A DNA stretch of 64,000 nucleotides, from the NCBI GenBank assembly GCA_948567375.1, contig OX419756.1:18047001-18111000 (forward strand), in the 5' to 3' direction. This stretch comes from Lunularia cruciata (taxonomy: Eukaryota > Streptophyta > Marchantiopsida > Lunulariales > Lunulariaceae). The position numbers and the translations under genes were made by a program. Shown here piece by piece: positions 21,601-33,296 of this stretch. Every line of letters begins with the position of its first letter. Position 1 is the stretch's first letter. The notes under the pieces were generated by a model, which was not told the DNA's origin, did not search any database, and was given only the letters and a program-made list of their open reading frames with translations.

Positions 21601-22289
21601 TGTGAGCCAGCCTGTCTCTCACTCAAGATGAACCTATGATGGCTATTATAGTAGTGCACAATGGACTAAAAGGCAAGGAACCCCAACTCCATCATACTCC
21701 ACCAAGGCTAACACTCCAAGACTCAAGACATTGCTCACTAGAGAACTCAATGAGAGAGATAGATGCAAATGAAAGGATGATGAGTACTTCCTCACCCCTT
21801 GTTTATATAGTTGTGAAATAGTTAAGCACTAAAATTACTATTTACCATAGTTACTCAAGTAACTAGGCTAAAAGTCAAGTCAAGTCAAAAAGTATAAAGA
21901 AATATCTATCCACATGGGCATATTCCATTAAGCATGTGATCTTATCTTGACCCAACCACCAAGTCAAGGATTCCTTCACATGGGCTTTCCTTGGACTATG
22001 AAAGAATCCAAAATAAAAAGGCTTGCAAGCCCAAGAGTTATCAACTCTTTCCTCAAAGCCAAACACCTAGGAATAATACCAAGTCAATACACTATAATCC
22101 AAAATAGTGCTGCTCATCTTTCCAACTTCCTCTAAAGTAAGGTCCCCACTATGTTTACTATGACTAACTTTAGTTAATCATGACTTATGTAGAACCATCC
22201 TTCATCTTTATATAAATAATATCTCTCAAGTATTTGTAATACCAAGCTAAATATTATAATACCACACACATGCATAAATAGGTGTTATA
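21601..22289 (-). repeat. 5' LTR of A2
   Basis: 689 bp. The outer end reads GTGTTATA instead of GTGTTACA. TATA box retained (about 21800). Confidence 0.85.
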
Positions 22290-24052
22290 ATACACATATC
22301 ACTAGCTGAAAATAAAGGATAGCAAATAATCAATTAAGCCGCCCCCAACATTATGCTAGACTCAATCTATGTAAAAGTGAGTGGTTGACTAGTAGGTAGT
22401 CCATCATGCACTCCATCACCACCTACCACAACTACACTAGGACGTCTAGGAGCTATGGATGACATCTGTAGGGCCTCAAAGAGCATCAAAGACTGAGGAA
22501 GTCTGACCTGTCTCCCACCCTCTCCTCTTTGTGGGTCCAACTCCATTGATGCTCTTTTAGGCTCTAGAGCACATACAACACTTGTAGTCACTATGGTGGA
22601 AGCACCTACTTGTGTTGCTTTGCACATGAAATCCAAGGCATCTCTATCACCAACATATGAGGTGGAAGTCTCAACAACCAAATCTGATATCCTTTAAGCA
22701 ATGACCATGCTAGCTAATCTCTACTCCAACTGCTCAATGCGAGTAGTCATGGCTATATCAGAAGTAAGGGTAGGTATTGCATCCTTACTAGGTTTGGATC
22801 CTCTATCACCACCTCTACTCCATCCTCCATGACCTAGAGCTCCTCTACCACCTACCATAATGGCCCTACCACTTTGTAATTATGGATGTAGGTCAAAGCA
22901 CCAATCATTAGTGTGACCAAATCTAGGGCAATGCTCATACTATCTATGTGTTGGCTATGATACACCAAAGGTCTCAAGTTTGTTACCTTGAGGGCTTTCT
23001 CTCTTATGGTGAGGTCCACCACAAGTCCAACAAGAAAAACTACCACTTATTGGATGTTATTGACCCAAATATGAAAGTAAGGGTCTAGCTTCCATAGGCC
23101 CTCCACTTGCTCCATAGGATCTGGGCTATCCACCATGTCCTTGAAAACCAACATGGCGTGGTGGTGCACTTTGTTGCACTCTAGAAGAAGTAACTATTGT
23201 GGATGAGGTTTCTGTACAAAATCCAAATTTCACCTCTCTCTCCTCCACCATGTTGAGCACAATACACTCAACCAAACCAAAGACCACTGCCAAAGTAGGG
23301 GAAGTAGCCTATAATAACGTAACGTCACAAACTCTATGCCGCAACTCTTTTTCCAATATCCCATACCAAAACAAGACTGCTTGGGCCTTAGTAACTCCAT
23401 GAGTAAAACTGACTAACCATCTCATGCAAGTGTATGCCTTGCATAGGCTCTCTCTAGCCTTCCATTGGAACTCTTGCAAGCTCCTCAACTTGTCAATCCA
23501 CACACCTTGGTAGTTTTGCCTCAAACATCAGAAGAACTCCACCATAGGGTTAAACCCCGGTACTACACCACCTGATGTAGCAATACCTCCACTTGTAGTA
23601 GCACCATCTCCAATACATCCACCAATGCTACTAGAGGTAGAACTCATAAGTACAATCAATCTACATCTAGAAATTGAGCTTGAAGTGATGGAGATATACT
23701 TTGGACACCAATATTGTCTCCATAGCTTAATCTCCTCCAAGTGAGCTCTCTTGAAATCATGGTAGTCATCCATCAATAGATCCTCCAAATGCTAAAATAA
23801 CCCCTTCCATGCCATGAAGAGTGTAAACAAAGTTGGGTTCCGCATCTTCTTCAGATCATACCAACTATCAAACTCCTAGATGAAGTCATCAAACTCAATG
23901 GTACTCACTATACTAGAGTAACACTTGGGGCCTTTGGAGGCGCCACAGATCTTGTCCATGTCCCACAACAACAATGCGGACACAACAAGTGCACTCTCAA
24001 CTTAATCAACTCTTGTGTCAAACTCCAACTGAGAGTCACTCTCCCCCCTCAT
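22290..24052 (-). pseudogene. Family B gag (B2), broken
   Basis: ATG at 24052 (MRGESDS), aligned with B1 and B3 gag: LLWDMDKI, LEDLLMDDYHDFKRAHLEE, FNPMVEFF, then the Retrotrans_gag core (about 23340-23520) with LRSLQEFQWKA and FWYGILEKEL, zinc-knuckle-like clusters CWTCGGPHH and YEHCPRFGH (about 22890-23040), and a Ser/Thr-rich C-terminal part. Stops and substitutions break it. The TAG after the capsid core is the one shared with B1 and B3. It ends at the A2 LTR, at a point equivalent to about position 6334 in B1. Confidence 0.75.
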
Positions 24053-24070
24053 TGGGACATGAGATACAAG

Positions 24071-24079
24071 CTAATACCA
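24071..24079 (-). other. Primer-binding site of B2
   Basis: TGGTATTAG on the minus strand, one change from the B3 site TGGTATCAG. Confidence 0.55.
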
Positions 24080-24081
24080 AG

Positions 24082-24277
24082 TGCCACTCCAAGTAAACCC
24101 ACTATATACTACAATGTTATCTCCTTTGGAATCCCAAAGAACTCCGTCGTGACAAAGTAACCAAGAATTGCAACCTGCAACTATAACCTCAGCAAGTACC
24201 CACCAAGTGCAAAGACCACCAACTAAGTGTCACCAACTAATGTAGCTCTAACTATGACAACTACACTAGGGGAAATG
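24082..24277 (-). repeat. Inner end of the B2 5' LTR
   Basis: Matches the last 200 bp or so of the B3 LTR (about 50355-50550) in reverse. Interrupted at 24277 by C1; its last five bases AAATG are the C1 target duplication. Confidence 0.75.
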
Positions 24278-27200
24278 TGTGACAACCTGGCAAATATCAC
24301 TTTTGCGATAATCAAGTAAGTAAAGTTTGTTCCCGTAGAGATACTAATCAGAAATGTCCAAATACAAAGTCAAATAGTAACAATGTAGTTCTTCTTGGGT
24401 TCTTCTTTAATCTCTTAGGTAGAACTACACCCAGAAGAGAGTAACAAGCTCACAATCTTGACAACTTGTCACAAATTCAGACACCATAATCACAACATAG
24501 CAAATTCTGTCCAAACAAATCTTGATTGTGATGATTTAGATGCTCCTAAAGACGACACTTCACTATAAAACAACTTTGCCTTAGAATTGTGTTCCACTCC
24601 TCAACTGAAGGCACAACTTCCTTGATCAAAATTGCTTCACATCAACATTGTGATGCACTCACAAATGCAAAATACTACCAACACTACAATTCCTCTCAGA
24701 TCTGTCAAGGCATTGCTCCGATTGCACTTCACTCAAGATTAAACACACAAAATGAAGATCAGGCTGAAGAATCCAATATCCAACAAACACACTGACTTGC
24801 ACTTTGAAATTCTCCTCACACTCACAAACACACATACAAAGTTGAAACTAGGAATTAAGCTCAAGTGACGAGCACTAAAACCAACACTTTGCTTTATCTA
24901 TCTTCAAAAATATGAATACTCAACAACATTATACTACAAATGTCACCTTTAAATAATGAAGCAAATGACAATTACTGACAACTATACCATTTCCTAACAA
25001 CTCTTCTAACCTATAGATCCAAAATGACAAACCATCTCTTCATAACTGCCTCTTTAAATCTCAAATCTGTTACTACTCTGATCCAATGTCAACCCTCTCA
25101 TCGGCTTCCAAACCCAATGATCTTCCTATTACTTCTCCTTCTTTGGGTATATCTACCACTACCAAGTCCTTCACTATTTCTACTACTTCTTCACTAGGAA
25201 CTACAATTGAGGTCATGGGTAATCCATCAACTTCTTTATCTCCCGACCCACTCTTCTCTAAAGTGTCAAATAACAAATCCAAAGACATCTGAATTCCTAC
25301 TTCTACAACATCGGACTTTCTCTCCTTTGTCACACTACTCCTAATTCTCTCTAACTCTAAATTGACTAAATCTAATCTAAGACTGACATTGTCTCCTACT
25401 TCTAACATCTTCTAGTCTACTTGCTCCCTTAATTGGATCAGTAAAGTGTTCATATCCACATCTTTAGCTTTCCTCTTCTGAGTTCCTTGCACAAGCAACT
25501 TTAACTTGTGTAGTCTCGCTTCTTCCAATCTTCCTTCCACCTTAGTGCACAGCATAGCTCTCAATTTTCCCACAACTTCTCCTACTGATTCTGATGTATA
25601 CCTTGGAGATCATTCTACCTTCAACTCTTCCCGATACATCTTCAATTTGTCTTTGTACTCAGCAGTGAGCATCTTCTTCTCCTCTGCATATTGAGAACTC
25701 TATAACTCAGCACTTCATACCAACTTGCACAATCTTTCTTCTTCTTGATGCCTGACTGCCAACTCTCTTTGCCATGCTTGATCTTTCCCGGCTGCACTCT
25801 TCCTCAAGCTCTCTAACTCCTGCTCCATTATTGCTGCCATTGCATTCACATGAATACTCTCAATGCGCACATCACTGACCTCCTCTTTCATCTTGGTCAG
25901 CAACATTGCATGCTCCTTCAACTCTTTGGCTTGCTGTTGCATTTCCTTACCTCTTGACTCAAAACTCTCTTGCAACTTCTCAAAAGCCTTCTTCTTCAAG
26001 ACTGCATCCACCTAAAGTTCTTCAACTTCCTCGTCTTTTTGGGTTACACGCTCTTGCAAACCCTTCACTTCAGCCAGCAAATACTTCACCAACTGCAACT
26101 TATTTGTCACCTTCATACAATCTTGGGAAATTACCTTTTGGTGCTCCTTCAACATCTCAAACAATGGAGTGACAACCTTTGATAGATACTATATTCCTCC
26201 GAGTTCTCTTTGTCTTTGGCTCCATCTTTCATTGTCCAATCCTCAAAAAGTGATCATCACTGGCTCGCAGGTGTGCCATGTAATGTTGTTCTTCTTCATC
26301 CGCTTCCCATCTCAAATTAGGATGGAAATGCAACACCATGCAATGCCTCTCCTCTATTGTCAGCAAGTTCAACCCAAAGTAGAAGTGTGCTGCAAACAGT
26401 GCAAAATAATGTGGAGGCAAACTTGTCCTCCAATTGACCACCATCTGCCTCGTTTGTTGGTGAAAACACTTTGCCTAGTTCACCTTCATTCCTGCAAACA
26501 TCTGGTGGAAAAAGATCGCATGTTGCATGTTCACGTAAGTTGTTTGTTCTAGCTTGAACATGGCCATTATTGTCCCCACAATACTTTGTTTAATTTGGGT
26601 CCTAATAGGACTCCACCTTATAACCATTTGTTGTACGCGGAGCAAAGAACAAATTTTGTATGTACACCGTCTCCTCTACAACATCTCACTTCCAAAAGAA
26701 GGTGATCTTCGTTCGTTCTCCTGCTTCCTTCCCCAACACTAACCTCCAATCCGACTCAGTCCATTGAGCCGGATTTCCTCTCTTCCCCTTGACTTCAGTG
26801 CCTTCCTCATAATTACTAGCAGTTATCTCTGCCATGACTCCCTGGAAACTGAAATTCCAATTCCATGCTAAGAAAGTAATACGAAGTCTATTCAAGACTT
26901 CAATCCTTGCTACAACATCCAACCTATAAATTGTGAAAATTTGCATTGCAAGAGCGATTGTGATCTTCTTTGCCATGATCTACTCTTTTGCTCTTTGGCA
27001 CTAGAAGACTATTCCTTCTCTTGGACAAGACACTCTAACCCCTTCTAGATTTTGAAAAATTTCACTCTCAATTGGCTTCTTGACACGCATTACTACAAGA
27101 CTACTACTCAAAGGGACAAGAAATCTACTTGACATATTCAACTTGCACCTACGCAATTGCAATTTTATATTACCCCAAATTGCAATCATTCTTCAGTCAA

Positions 27201-27544
27201 TTTCAAAATTGACTTCCCCTTCTTCTGCATGTTGTTGTCATGTCACTATCAAGACATGCTTCTTCTGCCTCCGCCATTTCTTGAAGTGTAGTTTCTTGCC
27301 ACATACAAAGGTTTTTAGACGGTCTTTGTATCGGCCTTTGCTTCCCAATCCAAAGACAAGGCTCTTTGGACTTGTTTCTTCATACTCCTCTCTAGAGTAC
27401 TTCCATCATTGGATCCAAAGATGACTTCTTTGGATTTCCTCCAAAGACAGTCCCATCCATTCTTTCTTTTGCAATTTGGCTTTCTTGCTTACTTCTTCTC
27501 CAAATGCTAATAAAACAAAAAAAACAAAAAATATGAGCACCACA
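24278..27544 (-). repeat. 3' LTR of C1, 3.27 kb, contains an ORF
   Basis: Sense start TGTGGTGCTC directly follows the polypurine tract at 27545-27557; sense end is TTGTCACA. The same outer ends bound solo LTR C2. The coiled-coil ORF occupies 26976-25073. A TATA-like TATTTAAA lies downstream of its stop (about 24950), so the ORF is in U3. Confidence 0.85.
25073..26976 (-). pseudogene. LTR-embedded coiled-coil ORF (family C), copy in C1 3' LTR
   Basis: Starts MAKKITIALAMQIF at 26976 and ends DIGSE at 25073. Three parts: an N-terminal region with RGNPAQWTESDWRLVL; a middle with INWAKCFH-like and LPPHYFALFAAHFYFGLNLL motifs; and a long Glu/Lys/Gln-rich stretch with heptad-like spacing (about 25715-26011 is an open piece), then an acidic tail. 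Frameshifts and stops break it. Its position, same strand as pol and 3' to it, is that of env or accessory genes, but I see no signal peptide or membrane segment. I do not recognise a family. Other copies: C2 (31262-33170), C1 5' LTR (36725-37829), C3 (39845-44170). Confidence 0.65.
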
Positions 27545-27557
27545 TTCCTCCTCCCTC
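27545..27557 (-). other. Polypurine tract of C1
   Basis: GAGGGAGGAGGAA on the minus strand directly before TGTGGTGC; plus-strand priming site. It fixes the LTR boundary and so the LTR length. Confidence 0.75.
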
Positions 27558-28856
27558 AAATGTGAGCATCCATGCAAACAACAACAACCGGTTCTTTATA
27601 CACAGTTGGGTCCGTGGTCCAATATTTTCTAACCCTCCACCCGTTTACTCGAGTGACAAAAGGATTGCCTTCTAGGTCTGCAAGTTGAATAGAGCTATTG
27701 GCATGCATGTGCATAACACGATATGGCCTCATCCACCTAAATGTAATTTCCTTGGAAGAAATATGCGGTGATTTTCATATAACAACACCAAGTCCCCTTC
27801 CTTAACAGCCACATGCTTGATTCTCTTATTGTGCATGACCTTTTGCTATTCTTGGACTTCCTTTGTGGTTTGCATTGCATTGTCCCTTTTCTCTTTTAAC
27901 CACATCAGTTGATGGATCCAAAGATCCTAGCTTTCTTCCTCCGACAATCATTCTTCACAAAGAATTTGATATGTCGGTACTTCAAATTCAACTAGTAGTA
28001 TGGGATGCAACCCGTATGTCAGGAAATAAGGAGTTTGCTTGGTAGTAATCTTTTCATTTGTTCTATATGCCCACAAAGCTGCAAGTAACTTTGTGTCCCA
28101 ATCATAGGCATAATTGATTGTCACCTTGTTCAAAATTTCACACAACATTCCGTTGACCTTCTCTGTTAGTCCATTAGCTTTTGGATTGTAAGGAGTTGTC
28201 TTCAGGTGTTTAATTTGGAAGTACTTGGTTAACGCTTCCACCATCAAGTTCAAAAAATGAGTTCTCTGATGATTGACCAATTCCAAAGGACACTCGTAAT
28301 GGGAAATGATGTTTCAAAAGAAAAATTCTGCAACTGTTTCCGCATCATCTCTTTGTGTTGCCTTTGCTTCTACCATCTTGGTTGCATAATCAGTGCATAC
28401 CAAGATGTATCTCTTCCTTGTGACTCTAGTCATTGGTTGAATGGGACCCACAAAATCAATACCCCATTTCCCAAATGGAGCCAATGGCAAAATTGGTTTC
28501 AAAGGACACTGGGAAGTCGCCATTGGTTTCCCTATTCTTTGACAGGCATCACAACTTCAAATATGGGCGTAAGTATCTTTATACATCGTAGGCCACCAAT
28601 ACCTTACTGAAGGGATTTTCTTCACAGCATTTTTCAGGGCATAGTGTCCTCCCAATGCTTCAGATTGTAAGGATTCAATGACGCCTCCGACTTTGTATGC
28701 CTCCAAACATCTCCACAGTACTTCATCTTTGCACATCTTAAACAAAATGTTGTGTTTTAATTGGTATGGTCCCATCTTCCGGAGGAAGACTGCCCTCTGC
28801 TCCAAGTCCAGCCCCTCATGACAATGACAAGTATGTAGATAGTGATATTCGGCCGC
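27558..28856 (-). pseudogene. Family C integrase (C1), broken
   Basis: Zinc-binding domain (about 28530-28800, GGHYALKN then CDACQ), core beginning FGKWGIDFVGPI and CTDYATK (about 28400-28470), catalytic Glu in NGLTEKVNG (about 28155), and a C-terminal part that stops right at the polypurine tract. The second catalytic Asp is gone: where the family reads SDRGTHF this copy has NHQRTHF. Stops and a frameshift near 28300 add to the damage. No chromodomain is visible. Confidence 0.75.
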
Positions 28857-30704
28857 CTACCTTGTGCTTTGAACAACCATCAGATGATATAGCCCTTCAT
28901 CAAGAAACCGATCATTGACTTCCAAGTCTTGGTCTTGAGTTTCTAACATGGATAAGAAGTCCGCATTTGAATGCCAAGCTCCCTTCCTTACTTGTATAGT
29001 GTATGTGAATTCTTGTAACAACAAGATCCATCTTGCAATTTGCATGGACAAATCCGCCTTCTTCACCAAATGTTGCAATGCGTAATGGTCAACATAAAAG
29101 ACAAACTTGTATCCCAGTAGGTAGTGGTGAAATTTCTTGCAGGCATACACCATTCCGAGGGCTTCTCGTTCAGTCATTGAATAGTTCTTTTTTGAGACCA
29201 ATAATTGTTGACTAGCATAATAAACATGATAGTCCTTCTTCTTCTTGTCCTTTTGACTTAAGACAACTCCAATTGCCATGGACAAAGTATCCACATACAC
29301 ATGAAAAGGGACGTCCCAATTTGGGGCCCTCATGACTAATGCTTCAACCAATTTCCTCTTCAATACTTGGAAAGCATCTTCTTGTGCGGCTTCCCACAAG
29401 TAGTCTTTGGACTTCTTTAATAGCTTTGTAAGGGTTGCAACAAGCACCACATACTTTGACACAAAGTGTCTGTAATATCAAACATGTCCTAAGAAGGCTC
29501 TTAGCTCCCGGATGTTCTTTAGGGATTCCAAAGCTGAGATTACTTTAACCTTCTCAACATCAACTTCAATACCTCGGCTTGACACCCGATGCCCCAAAAG
29601 AATTCCCTCCTTCATTGCAAAGAAGCATTTCTCTGGGTGTAATGACAAACCGGCAAAATGACACCTTTCAAAAGTTTGGCAAAGGTAATCCAAATGTACA
29701 TCTCTTCACCCAAACACACAAAAATCATCAATGAAGACTTCCACAAATTTGCACAGAAAATCCTTGAAGATTGCATTCATCATTTGTTGGAAAGTAGCAA
29801 GAGCATTACACAACCCAATGGGCGTTTGATTGTAAGCAAAAGTCTCCCAATCGGTGGTGAATGTAGTTTTATCCTTGTCCTCTTCTCAGATGGATACTTG
29901 ATTGTACTCTAAAAATCCATTGAGAAAACCATAACAAGGGTGACCAACTACTTGGTCCAAAATTGTATCAATAAAAGGCAAAGGATGATGATCCTTCCTC
30001 GTCATTATGTTCAACTTGCAAAAATCCTAACACACTCAAATCTTTCCCGTCTTCTTCTTCAAAATGATGACTATGGGGGAAACCCACTCACTGCTCAAGA
30101 CAAAAAAGATTATTCCGGCCCCTAAGTATTTGTTAATTTCATCTTTCACCAAAAGGGAGTACTTTGGGTTTGGGCGGTATTGTCTTTGCCAAACCGGAAC
30201 TGCATCTTTGACCAGATCAATCTGATGTTCTCCAAATTCTCATGGAATGCCAAGCATTTGATCAATAAACCAGGCAAATCTATCCTAGAATTCTATAAAT
30301 AGGGTAGTGTATCCTGCTAGCTCCTCCAAAGTGACTGTCTTTGAAATCTTCAAAAATTTTCCTTCAGTCAAGACAACATCTTGATAGTCATTGGGGTTCA
30401 TGACTCCTTTGACATGGCTTACTTGGCTCAATCCGAGACAAACTACAGTCAAACCTCCTTCCTCCAAGTCGTGTTCACCCAACGCAACATTGTATGGGTA
30501 TTCATCTTTGACCTCTACCTCGTAGCATTCCAAGTAACTGACTTGGACTTCATCTTTGGAGTCTTTGGAAGACAAAGACGAAGATGATGAATCTTTGGAT
30601 TCATCTTTGTCTTCCAAAGAAGTTGTTTCTCCGAGGTGAAGAACCTTCGTCCAACTCACGGTCACTAGCTTTTGGTCTTTGAACGAAATGTCCTTGAACC
30701 GTTA
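28857..30704 (-). pseudogene. Family C reverse transcriptase and RNase H (C1), broken
   Basis: RT (about 29463-30200) shows the HPLPFIDTIL segment, FIDDFCVFG with the catalytic Asp pair (about 29725), and GHRVSSRGIEVD. RNase H (28857-29462) is an open 201-codon piece with VDTLSMAIG in place of the usual TDAS-type motif, MTEREALGMVYA and HSNADFLS, where DLS or DYLSR is usual. The upstream part (30285-30665) is the linker between protease and RT. Stops include several TAG. The 5' end continues at 33973 beyond solo LTR C2, and the reading matches across that gap. Confidence 0.75.
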
Positions 30705-31261
30705 CTTTTTGTGGTACCCACATGTTTTGCTTTTTTTCAAAATGGAGAAGAAGAAGTGTATAGCAAAGTCGGATTGCACCTATATGGCTGAAGAAGGCAA
30801 AGAAAAGAGTCTTCAGGATGAAACCCGAGGTAAGGTGGCTTTGGATCATGAGGTGAAGTACTCGGATTTGCCTTGTCAGCATAAAACCCAAAGTAAGGAG
30901 TCTTTGTATCGAGAGGAGCTCAACCCGAGGCAAAGATAGTGTAACAATCTTTCTTTGGAGCAAGAACTTCAAGAAGGGACCGCTCAAAATTGGCAACCCA
31001 TACGCGTGAAGTACAATTGACAGTGACAGGCGCATGCAAGAGGTGTGATTTCTTGGTAGAAACTCAAATTGAAGAGAGATGAAGAAGACGTGACTCTATA
31101 AAAATTGGGCTAACAACAAAGCAATGTTGAGCAATTTTCCTTCACCGTTAAGGAGTCGTCCTGCAGGTGATCGTGGGAAGGGAAGTAGAGTTGAAGACGT
31201 GCTAATATGTAGAGGAGAATTTGAGAGAGTGAAACCAAGAGACAGTGAGGAAGCAGTAAAG

Positions 31262-33170
31262 ATGGGAGGAGGAAAGAAGAACTCTGAATTTGCAGTGAGG
31301 AATCATGCAATTTAGAGGTTAGATGTGATCGTGAGAATTGAAGTCTTGAGCCGACTTCGGATCACATTCTTGGCGCGGAACTAGAATGTAAGTTTTCTAG
31401 GTTTTATGACTGAGATAATTGAGAGTAAGTGTCTCGATGGCCCCAAGGAAGAGGGGAAGAGAGGAAATCCGACTCGCTGGACAGAATCGGATTGGAGATT
31501 AGTGCTCAGAAGAGAGGCAGGCGCGGAGCAGGGTGCCACGTTCTTGGGGAAGGGAGAAGTAGCAAAAGAAACCCTAGAGGTGAGGGATGCTTTCTCTTCA
31601 AAGAGAACAAAGAATGGGTATAAGGTCAAGAGTTACAAAGATCCAGTGAAGAGAGGGATTGTGAGTGCTCTCATGGCAATCCTAAAGCCGAAGAGAACAA
31701 CTTATGTGATGAAACACCAAGCGGTGTTCTTCCATAAGATGTGTGCAGGAGAACCTTTCAACTGGGCAAGGTGCTTCCATAGGAGGACAAGACAGATGGT
31801 GTGAAATTTTCAGGATCAGTTGCCTCCACACTACATTGTGCCATTTGCAACACATTTTTACCTCGGGTTGAATTTGCTCAATTTGGTGGAGCTAGAAGAA
31901 GAAAATAATGCAAAGTTGGAGGACGAGGTACCCGAGCCGGAGGAGAAGAAATTTATGATTTAGAGAGGAGTTTATTTGAGACTCAAGGTGAAGTGGGAAG
32001 CGGGTCCAAGCAAGGCAAAGGAAGAAGCAAATGCTAGCTCGGGAAGTGAAGCGTCTATTGCGATACAACGACTACAGAGAAGAAGGCAAGTATTGGGAGG
32101 AGAAGAGGTAAGGAAGGAGATTTCTACACAAGAGGAAGTAGTTTCAAGTGATGGAGTGGAGTACCTACAAGAAATTGTGTGCCCGTTGTTGGTGAAGTTG
32201 GAGCACAAGAAGAAGGAGATGAAGTCGACATGTCCGGAGGTGAAGACTGTGTTGCAGGTTTTGGCAAGACTGGAAGAAGAGAACTCGGAGTTGAAGAAGA
32301 GTATAACCCAAGGCGAGGAGGAAAGAGAAGTTCTACGAGGGGAGGCAGTAGTGCGGAGTCAATTTATTGAGGACTTGAAGAGAGAAGCGAGGTATCGAGA
32401 AGAACTTGTGAAGAAGAGTGACATAGCAAGGAAGAGACAAGTAGCAGAGTACAAAATCTTGAAGTAGCAATTTGCTGATTCCAGACTAGAAATTATCCAT
32501 GCTATGGCAAGGGTAGCAGAGAAGGAACAAGAGCTTGATAGAGTGATGGAGAGTGTAGAAGAGAAGAAGCAACTATGGCAGTAAGAGTTGACAGTGAGAT
32601 ATAGGGAAGAAGAGCAATTATGAGAGTTACTTCATAATCAAGAGGAGAAGATTGTGCAGAAGGAGAAGGAGAAAGAAACTGTGAAAGCCAAGTTTGAGGC
32701 AGAGTTGGCAATGTACAGGGAAGATTGGCTTGCAGATCGGGAGCGTGAAAGGAAGATGAGATTGGAGGATACATGCAAAGGATACAGACTTGAATGCTCT
32801 ATTAATTAGTCTCAAGACTCGGGTTGATAGGAAGATATTGGAAGTTGAAGACAATATCACGATTAGATTAGATCTAGTAAAGTTAGAGATAGATAAACTT
32901 CAGAAAGATGTTAGAGCCAAACCCGAAGTAGATGAAGTAGGAGTAAAGATGTCTTTGGAGTTACCATTGGAGACATTAGAGAAGAATGGATCAGCAGATA
33001 AGGAGTTAGATAGATTACCCACTAGTGAAATTTCAGATCAGGAAAGAGAATTTTTAGATTTAGTAGAAGATGTAGGAGTTATGAAACCCGAGGACAAAGT
33101 AGTAGGAAGTACAGTTACTTTGGGATCGGGTTTGAAAGCTGAGGAAGAAGTAGACATCGGATCGGATTAG
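31262..33170 (+). pseudogene. LTR-embedded coiled-coil ORF in solo LTR C2
   Basis: ATG at 31262 (MGGGKKNSEF). A single frame runs to about 32770 with a handful of TAG, TAA and TGA stops; at least the one at 31313 is TGG in C3. Then a deletion of roughly 120 bp shifts the frame, and 32790-33170 is open to DIGSD. N-terminal part: RGNPTRWTESDWRLVL, AGEPFNWARCFH, PPHYIVPFATHFYLGLNLL. From about 32190 on it is a nearly continuous Glu/Lys-rich coiled coil with regular hydrophobic spacing, ending in DLVKLEIDKLQKDV. It lacks a signal peptide and membrane span. Function unknown; structural or RNA-binding accessory roles are possible but unproven. Confidence 0.7.
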
Positions 33171-33287
33171 AAACTGATTTGAGATTTGAATAGGCAGATA
33201 TGAAGAGGTGCATTGTCATTTCAGATCTGTAGGTTTGTAGAGTCATTAGGAAGAGGTACATTAGGAAGATAACTGTCAATTGCTTCA

Positions 33288-33296
33288 CTATTTAAG
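33288..33296 (+). promoter_or_regulatory. TATA-like box of the family C LTR
   Basis: CTATTTAAG, 118 bp after the ORF stop. The equivalents in C1 and C3 read TATTTAAA. Transcription would begin downstream, leaving the whole ORF in U3. Confidence 0.5.

Larger units (their letters stand above)
14500..22289 (-). mobile_element. Family A element A2, old, without target duplication
   Basis: Both LTRs (14500-15199 and 21601-22289), primer site, pre-gag ORF and gag-pol are present on the minus strand, all decayed. The two LTRs differ at many positions. Flanks do not match (ATCT at 14496-14499 against ATAC at 22290-22293), whereas A1 and A5 have clean 4-bp duplications. The left flank is plus-strand family B protease and the right flank is minus-strand family B gag. 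A2 therefore probably sits at a recombination junction. The leader between primer site and pre-gag ORF (20817-21579) has no intact frame. Confidence 0.85.

Noticed and set aside
22290-24052. B2 gag and B1 gag as halves of one element interrupted by A1-A2
   Set aside because: They are on opposite strands and both contain the gag start, so they come from two different copies.
25073-26976. Family C LTR ORF as an env gene or as a plant mobile domain (aminotransferase-like) protein
   Set aside because: No signal peptide, membrane segment or cleavage site for env, and I could not match the motif order of the plant mobile domain. Left as unknown.
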